Source: Candidatus Woesearchaeota archaeon (GTDB lineage Archaea > Nanobdellota > Nanobdellia > Woesearchaeales > UBA525). From it: a stretch of 8,329 bases of DNA. This document shows, in pieces, positions 5,847-8,329 of the stretch; the stretch's first letter is position 1; each line of letters opens with the position of its first letter. The DNA lies in the NCBI GenBank assembly GCA_018221165.1, contig JAAOYD010000084.1:1-8329 (forward strand), written 5' to 3'. Both the position numbers and the translations under genes were made by a program. The notes beneath the pieces were generated by a model. It did no database searches and was not told where the DNA came from. It saw only the letters and a program-made list of their open reading frames with translations.

Positions 5847-5911
5847 CTACAAGCGTAGCGAGAGCTACGAGTCCCGAATGAGCAAAGCGAATGAGGACAC
5901 TCGTAGCCCCA
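5847..5911 (+). repeat. tRNA-Pro trailer with direct and inverted copies of the tRNA 3' end
   Basis: The 12 bases ctcgtagcccca that end the tRNA (5835-5846) recur exactly at 5900-5911. Between them, GCTACGAG (5864-5871) is the exact reverse complement of the first eight. The segment can fold as GTAGC-GAGA-GCTAC (5855-5868, a GNRA tetraloop) or as the longer hairpin CTACGAGTCC (5865-5874) with GGAC-AC-TCGTAG (5895-5906), which has a two-base bulge. CGAATGAG is also directly repeated (5875-5882 and 5888-5895). The 65-bp segment has no gene. It may be a small mobile-type palindromic element, a 3'-processing or termination hairpin, or a decayed duplication. Confidence 0.6.
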
Positions 5912-5930
5912 GTTTACATTCTAGTTAGAA

Positions 5931-6533
5931 CTATGCAACCTTCCTACGTTGTACTCTCTTGATATCGCCGAGTTCTCTGACGAGACCCTCGTCAAAGTTC
6001 ACTTCTGACTCTAGGAGTGTAGCTATTGCTTCCTCAATGGACACTGGTGGCTGGTAGACACGCCCATGGACAAGCACGTCGAATGCGTCGCAGGCTTGGA
6101 GCACTTCCTTGACATAGAGTAAATAGGGATTGTTCTGCCTTCTGTCAGGGAAAGGAATGACGACTTGTTCTTTTCGTCGGTAGTCGTGGGCACTGGCTGC
6201 TAAGGTGCTCAGTCCAGAGTAACCATGTGGTTCGACCATGCGAAGAATGTTCCGTGTGTACTCATTGTGTTTCTTCATCACTTTTCGTTCGTCTTCAGTG
6301 AGCGGTCGTTTCGCGTGGAGGAGTTTAACTGGTATCCCTATCTTACCGTCGTCGTGATGGAAGGCGACGAATGCTATCCGCGGGTCCCTGGATACTGCGT
6401 AGGCGAAGTCTCGCACCCTAGTGCGATGGAATGCGTGTTCTGGGCTCTTGATGTTGAGAACTCGTGAGCAGGCAGAGAGAAAGGTTGTTGCTATGTGATA
6501 GAGGCTTGGTAATGCTTCTTGAGAACTTGTCAT
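5931..6533 (-). CDS. HD-GYP-like metal-dependent phosphohydrolase domain protein
   Basis: The 200 residues match the HD-GYP subgroup of the HD superfamily, metal-dependent phosphohydrolases best known in bacteria for c-di-GMP hydrolysis. Residues 36-68 contain HRTRVRDFAYAV and then HHDDGKIGIP (59-68, catalytic H60-D61), followed by PLTEDERKVMKKHNEYT with the metal-ligand H89 and ACDAFDVLVHGRVYQPP with D149. The signature HHExxxGxGYP is not intact: the equivalent reads AHDYRRKEQVVIPFP (115-129). Substrate specificity may therefore differ, and c-di-GMP should not be assumed. There is no signal peptide, membrane helix or sensor domain. The frame is open to TTG 6578 (215 residues), about 10 nt after the start site predicted from the TATA box; ATG 6533 is preferred but uncertain. 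The gene is divergent from the eL43 operon. Confidence 0.8.
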   Translation of the reverse strand: MTSSQEALPSLYHIATTFLSACSRVLNIKSPEHAFHRTRVRDFAYAVSRDPRIAFVAFHHDDGKIGIPVKLLHAKRPLTEDERKVMKKHNEYTRNILRMVEPHGYSGLSTLAASAHDYRRKEQVVIPFPDRRQNNPYLLYVKEVLQACDAFDVLVHGRVYQPPVSIEEAIATLLESEVNFDEGLVRELGDIKRVQRRKVA

Positions 6534-6609
6534 ATCGACACAGGAAGTGCCTTGGTACGTCGTCGCAAGTCGCTGCAATGTAATCGCTGTGCCTTTTACG
6601 GTGTTTCAC

Positions 6610-6618
6610 ATTTATATA
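6610..6618 (-). promoter_or_regulatory. TATA box of the HD-GYP-like gene
   Basis: The minus strand reads CTATATAAA, predicting a start near 6588. That leaves a leader of about 55 nt for ATG 6533, or about 10 nt if TTG 6578 is used. It lies back to back with the eL43 promoter about 40 bp away. Confidence 0.55.
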
Positions 6619-6651
6619 GTTTCTGAAGGATGAGAGCGGTGCACTGCCCAA

Positions 6652-6662
6652 AGCTTTATAAA
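6652..6662 (+). promoter_or_regulatory. TATA box of the eL43-rpoP-pcc1-pfdB operon
   Basis: AGCTTTATAAA is centred about 28 bp before ATG 6686, so the first gene is leaderless. Every later gene in the unit overlaps or abuts its predecessor, so this is probably the operon's only promoter. Confidence 0.7.
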
Positions 6663-6685
6663 CAATTCCCGATTCGTGCGCATCC

Positions 6686-6937
6686 ATGGCTGAGAAACAC
6701 GAAAAGGCAGTTAAGCGCTTCGGCGTGCGTTACGGACGTACCATTAAGAAGAAGCTAGGCCTTATCGAGGCGCAGCAGCGAAAGGCTCATCAATGCCCCT
6801 ACTGCCGCTATCCTAAAGTCAGTCGTAAGTCCGCGGGCATCTGGCATTGCAGCAAGTGCAATGCGACCTTCACGAGCCGCGCCTATACGGTGACCAAACC
6901 GGCCGCGGTCAAGACAGAACAAGATCTCGAGATCTAG
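6686..6937 (+). CDS. rpl37ae: 50S ribosomal protein eL43 (L37Ae)
   Basis: This 83-residue zinc-ribbon protein belongs to the large ribosomal subunit of archaea and eukaryotes. The N-terminus has the family pattern RFGVRYGRTIKKKL (11-24). The zinc ribbon has CPYC at 37-40 and CSKC at 55-58, with GIWHC before the second pair and FTSRAYT after it. The length is normal for archaea. ATG 6686 lies 28 bp after a clear TATA box, supporting a leaderless start. The stop at 6935-6937 overlaps the Shine-Dalgarno site of rpoP, so the two are translationally linked. The call is firm. Confidence 0.96.
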   Translation: MAEKHEKAVKRFGVRYGRTIKKKLGLIEAQQRKAHQCPYCRYPKVSRKSAGIWHCSKCNATFTSRAYTVTKPAAVKTEQDLEI

Positions 6938-6941
6938 GTGA
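6936..6941 (+). promoter_or_regulatory. Shine-Dalgarno site of rpoP
   Basis: AGGTGA overlaps the eL43 stop codon and lies four bases before ATG 6946. It fixes the rpoP start even though the frame is open further upstream to 6847. Confidence 0.7.
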
Positions 6942-6945
6942 AACT

Positions 6946-7080
6946 ATGGCGTACAAGTGCTTCAGTTGTGGGAAGAACATCAAGGAGGAGCACATCAAGA
7001 AGAAGGTGCGATGCATCTACTGCGGCTCCAAGATTATCTTCAAGGAGCGTAGCGTCGGCACCAAGGTCTTGGCGCGATGA
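6946..7080 (+). CDS. rpoP: DNA-directed RNA polymerase subunit P (Rpo12)
   Basis: This 44-residue protein is the archaeal counterpart of eukaryotic Rpb12, a small zinc-binding subunit at the assembly platform of RNA polymerase. The single zinc ribbon is formed by C5-x2-C8 and C23-x2-C26, within YKCFSCGKNI and VRCIYCGSKI, both family-typical; the C-terminus is basic. The length matches the family. The frame continues upstream inside eL43, but ATG 6946 is the start because AGGTGA precedes it and homology begins there. Its TGA (7078-7080) overlaps the ATG of pcc1 as ATGA. The eL43-rpoP pairing is common in archaea. Confidence 0.95.
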   Translation: MAYKCFSCGKNIKEEHIKKKVRCIYCGSKIIFKERSVGTKVLAR

Positions 7081-7283
7081 TTGAATCACACATTTCACTT
7101 CCGTATTCGGAAGCCCTCTTGGCGTTGCTGAACACCGAAGAGTTCACGCACCCGAGAGCCTCATACGACGTCAAGAAGGACGGGAAAAATATCACGATAA
7201 CTATCGAAGCGAAGGACGCCACCGCATTGAAGACCGCGGTGAGTAGCGTCTGTCGCGTCGTCACTGTATACGAGAAGGCATGA
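7077..7283 (+). CDS. pcc1: KEOPS complex subunit Pcc1
   Basis: Pcc1 is the small dimerising subunit of KEOPS (Kae1, Bud32, Cgi121, Pcc1), which makes the t6A modification at position 37 of ANN-decoding tRNAs. The 68 residues show the family pattern: an N-terminal beta strand and helix (YSEALLALLNTEEF), then KNITITIEAKDATALKTAVSSVCRVVTVYEKA, matching the strand-helix end of archaeal Pcc1. It is somewhat shorter than usual (about 75-90). The start ATG overlaps the rpoP stop (ATGA), and the stop overlaps the next start, so translation is probably coupled; no strong Shine-Dalgarno site is seen. The weak conservation of this family makes the call good rather than certain. Confidence 0.8.
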   Translation: MIESHISLPYSEALLALLNTEEFTHPRASYDVKKDGKNITITIEAKDATALKTAVSSVCRVVTVYEKA

Positions 7284-7615
7284 TGGAACAAGAAATCCAA
7301 GCGAAGATTCAGAAACTCCAGCTGCTCGAGGAGAACTTGCACGCGCTACTCGCGCAGAAGCAGCAGGTGCAAGCCCAGCTCATGGAAGTCGAGAGCGCGA
7401 AGGGCGCGCTTGATGGTAAGGATTCTGGGTATCAAATCGTCGGGAACATCATGGTCGAGCAGACAGCCAAAGACTTGAACAAGGATTTGGATGAGCGCAT
7501 GGAGCGTTCGAAAGTTCGACTCGCCGCTCTCGAAAAGCAGGAGGCTGACGTGAAGAAGAAGGCCGAGAGCATCCAGAAGGATGTCATGGAAAGCATGAAG
7601 GGTGATTCCAAGTGA
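7280..7615 (+). CDS. pfdB: Prefoldin subunit beta
   Basis: Archaeal prefoldin is an alpha2-beta4 jellyfish-shaped chaperone whose coiled-coil tentacles hold unfolded proteins and pass them to the thermosome. The 111 residues form two long helices (about 3-43 and 65-108) joined by the beta-hairpin segment SGYQIVGNIMVEQTAKDLNKDL. The helices carry the family motifs LEENLHALLAQKQQVQAQLMEVESA and RLAALEKQEADVKKKAESIQ. The length is typical. Two adjacent ATG codons (7280 and 7283) are possible: the first gives an ATGA overlap with pcc1, while the second is better spaced from a weak GAGAAGG site. The difference is one residue. Confidence 0.93.
   Translation: MMEQEIQAKIQKLQLLEENLHALLAQKQQVQAQLMEVESAKGALDGKDSGYQIVGNIMVEQTAKDLNKDLDERMERSKVRLAALEKQEADVKKKAESIQKDVMESMKGDSK
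7601..7605 (+). promoter_or_regulatory. Shine-Dalgarno site of the UPF0147 gene
   Basis: GGTGA lies six bases before GTG 7612, inside the end of pfdB. It supports the GTG as the true start. Confidence 0.55.
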
Positions 7616-7851
7616 GTTTTGACAACGTTGCAGCAGGACTAAAGATGCTCTTGGAAGAGCAGGGTACGCCACGGAACGTGCGCGAGAAAGTGCAAGGCAT
7701 GATCGCACAACTAAAAGAGCCAGGCGAGGAACGCCTCAAGGCCGATCAATTACTATCACAGCTCGACGAGTTACAAAGTGATGTCAATATTCCAAGTTAT
7801 ATCAGAACACAACTGTGGTCTGTTTCTAGCATGCTTGAGAATATGGAATAA
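7612..7851 (+). CDS. UPF0147 family protein
   Basis: The 79-residue protein matches the archaeal UPF0147 family. The N-terminal segment LKMLLEEQGTPRNVREKVQGMIAQL and the C-terminal segment LSQLDELQSDVNIPSYIRTQLWSVSSMLENME correspond to the family's (V/T)PRNIR and NxPxxxRTxIW motifs. It is predicted to be a small all-helical bundle. The function of the family is unknown, although it often sits among translation and chaperone genes. The start is GTG 7612, sharing GTGA with the pfdB stop and preceded by GGTGA. It is the last gene of the operon; 14 bp later a gene on the other strand ends. Confidence 0.87.
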   Translation: MSFDNVAAGLKMLLEEQGTPRNVREKVQGMIAQLKEPGEERLKADQLLSQLDELQSDVNIPSYIRTQLWSVSSMLENME

Positions 7852-7865
7852 AATATTGCGTTGAA

Positions 7866-8177
7866 TCATGCAGCAGGTTGCATATTCTCATTCATAACTT
7901 TTCTATGCTCGTCAGAATATATCTTCACGGCCTTGAACTTCCCAGTTGTCTTAGATTCTAAAGGAAAAATATTCAGTTCAGTAATGAGTGCTTCTCCTCT
8001 ATAATCCCAAACACCATTTTTATTATGTGCTAAGAAAACTCTTGCGGGAGGGAGTCGATATAATCTTCGTTTTTCTTTTTCAAAAGAATATTCTTTGTTT
8101 AACTCTAGGTTTTTAGGAAATCCTTGAGCATCAGTTATTTGCAAGGTGTCATTCAAGATCAAATCTGCCGCCGCCAT
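7866..8177 (-). CDS. Hypothetical protein, 103 residues, AT-rich gene
   Basis: I do not recognise a named family. The sequence looks like a small beta-rich protein: KEYSFEKEKRRLYRLPPARVF (28-48), then NGVWDYRGEALITELNIFPLE and KTTGKFKAVKIYSDEHRKVM. This strand-rich layout ending in TTGKF...IYSDEH resembles short uncharacterised proteins I associate with DPANN genomes, but that is memory, not a search. No membrane segment, signal peptide or metal motif is visible. The start ATG is 27 bp from a clear TATA box, so it is probably leaderless. By my count the gene is about 37% G+C, against about 53-58% in the eL43/rpoP region, which suggests later acquisition or weak selection. It is convergent with the operon on its left. 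Confidence 0.7.
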   Translation of the reverse strand: MAAADLILNDTLQITDAQGFPKNLELNKEYSFEKEKRRLYRLPPARVFLAHNKNGVWDYRGEALITELNIFPLESKTTGKFKAVKIYSDEHRKVMNENMQPAA

Positions 8178-8199
8178 ATTTACATGAGCATCAATACGC

Positions 8200-8208
8200 T
8201 TATATAAA
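8200..8208 (-). promoter_or_regulatory. TATA box of the hypothetical gene at 7866-8177
   Basis: The minus strand reads TTTATATAA, centred about 27 bp before ATG 8177. The strong match and spacing support the gene being real and leaderless. Confidence 0.6.
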
Positions 8209-8237
8209 TTCTTTCACAATGACAGCAAGACGTAGAA

Positions 8238-8329
8238 TCACTCTTGTGTCTGATTCAGCAACGCAATGAACTCCTCTTCTGTTCCGGGTTTCACCGGCGG
8301 CTCGAATGCGCTATCAGGGACTGCTGTGC
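8238..8329 (-). CDS. C-terminal end of an unidentified gene, cut by right edge
   Basis: One minus-strand frame is open from the right edge to a TGA at 8238-8240 and gives 29 residues: TAVPDSAFEPPVKPGTEEEF followed by IALLNQTQE. The other two minus-strand frames are stopped in the first 40 bases. The mix of a Pro-rich linker and a short amphipathic helix with normal base composition looks like a real protein end, but there is too little to name a family. It would lie about 30 bp upstream of the next gene's TATA box on the same strand. Confidence 0.4.
   Translation of the reverse strand, partial: TAVPDSAFEPPVKPGTEEEFIALLNQTQE

Noticed and set aside
5835..5911. Integrated element bounded by tRNA attachment sites
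   Set aside because: The direct repeats match the idea, but only 53 bp separate them and no integrase is in the window. It is reported as a trailer repeat instead.
6418..6687. 89-codon minus-strand frame between the HD gene and eL43
   Set aside because: It spans both divergent promoters and overlaps the HD gene in another frame; no motif is seen.

Overview
The window is a piece of an archaeal chromosome. The evidence is the archaeal/eukaryotic-type gene content (ribosomal proteins eS1 and eL43, RNA polymerase subunit Rpo12, KEOPS subunit Pcc1, prefoldin beta, a UPF0147 protein, a Dph1/Dph2 domain), TATA boxes 26-30 bp upstream of genes with several leaderless starts, strong GGTGA Shine-Dalgarno sites inside operons, and a tRNA gene without an encoded CCA. 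A membrane protein carrying the Cys-rich CxDGIKNxxETDVDCGG module, one I associate with surface proteins of Woesearchaeota-like DPANN genomes, makes that lineage the best guess. No rRNA or marker comparison was possible.

Layout, left to right. (1) The C-terminal half of a type IA topoisomerase (+), running in from the left edge and ending in four C4 zinc ribbons. (2) Convergent with it and only 8 bp away, a 204-residue protein (-) built only of K, R, V, A, P and T in KRK-type repeats, likely a nucleic-acid-compacting protein. (3) An 87-codon N-terminal fragment of diphthamide synthase Dph1/Dph2 (-) that keeps its own promoter but lacks about three quarters of the enzyme. (4) A three-gene minus-strand operon: a cytoplasmic AAA+ ATPase of ExeA/Orc style, a single-pass protein with an extracytoplasmic Cys-rich module and a probable beta domain, and a membrane-anchored TPR protein. 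(5) Ribosomal protein eS1 (-) with an unusual acidic tail of about 79 residues. (6) tRNA-Pro(UGG) (+), followed by a trailer that repeats the tRNA 3' end and also contains its reverse complement. (7) An HD-GYP-like phosphohydrolase (-), divergent from (8) a tightly overlapped information-processing operon (+): eL43, rpoP, pcc1, pfdB, UPF0147. (9) A visibly AT-richer hypothetical gene (-), and the last 29 codons of another minus-strand gene cut by the right edge.

Most of the window is core translation, transcription and folding machinery. The parts that look new are the K/R repeat protein, the ATPase/surface protein/TPR operon, the truncated diphthamide gene, the tRNA trailer and the non-canonical HD-GYP protein. 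I see no CRISPR array, insertion sequence, integrase or toxin-antitoxin pair.
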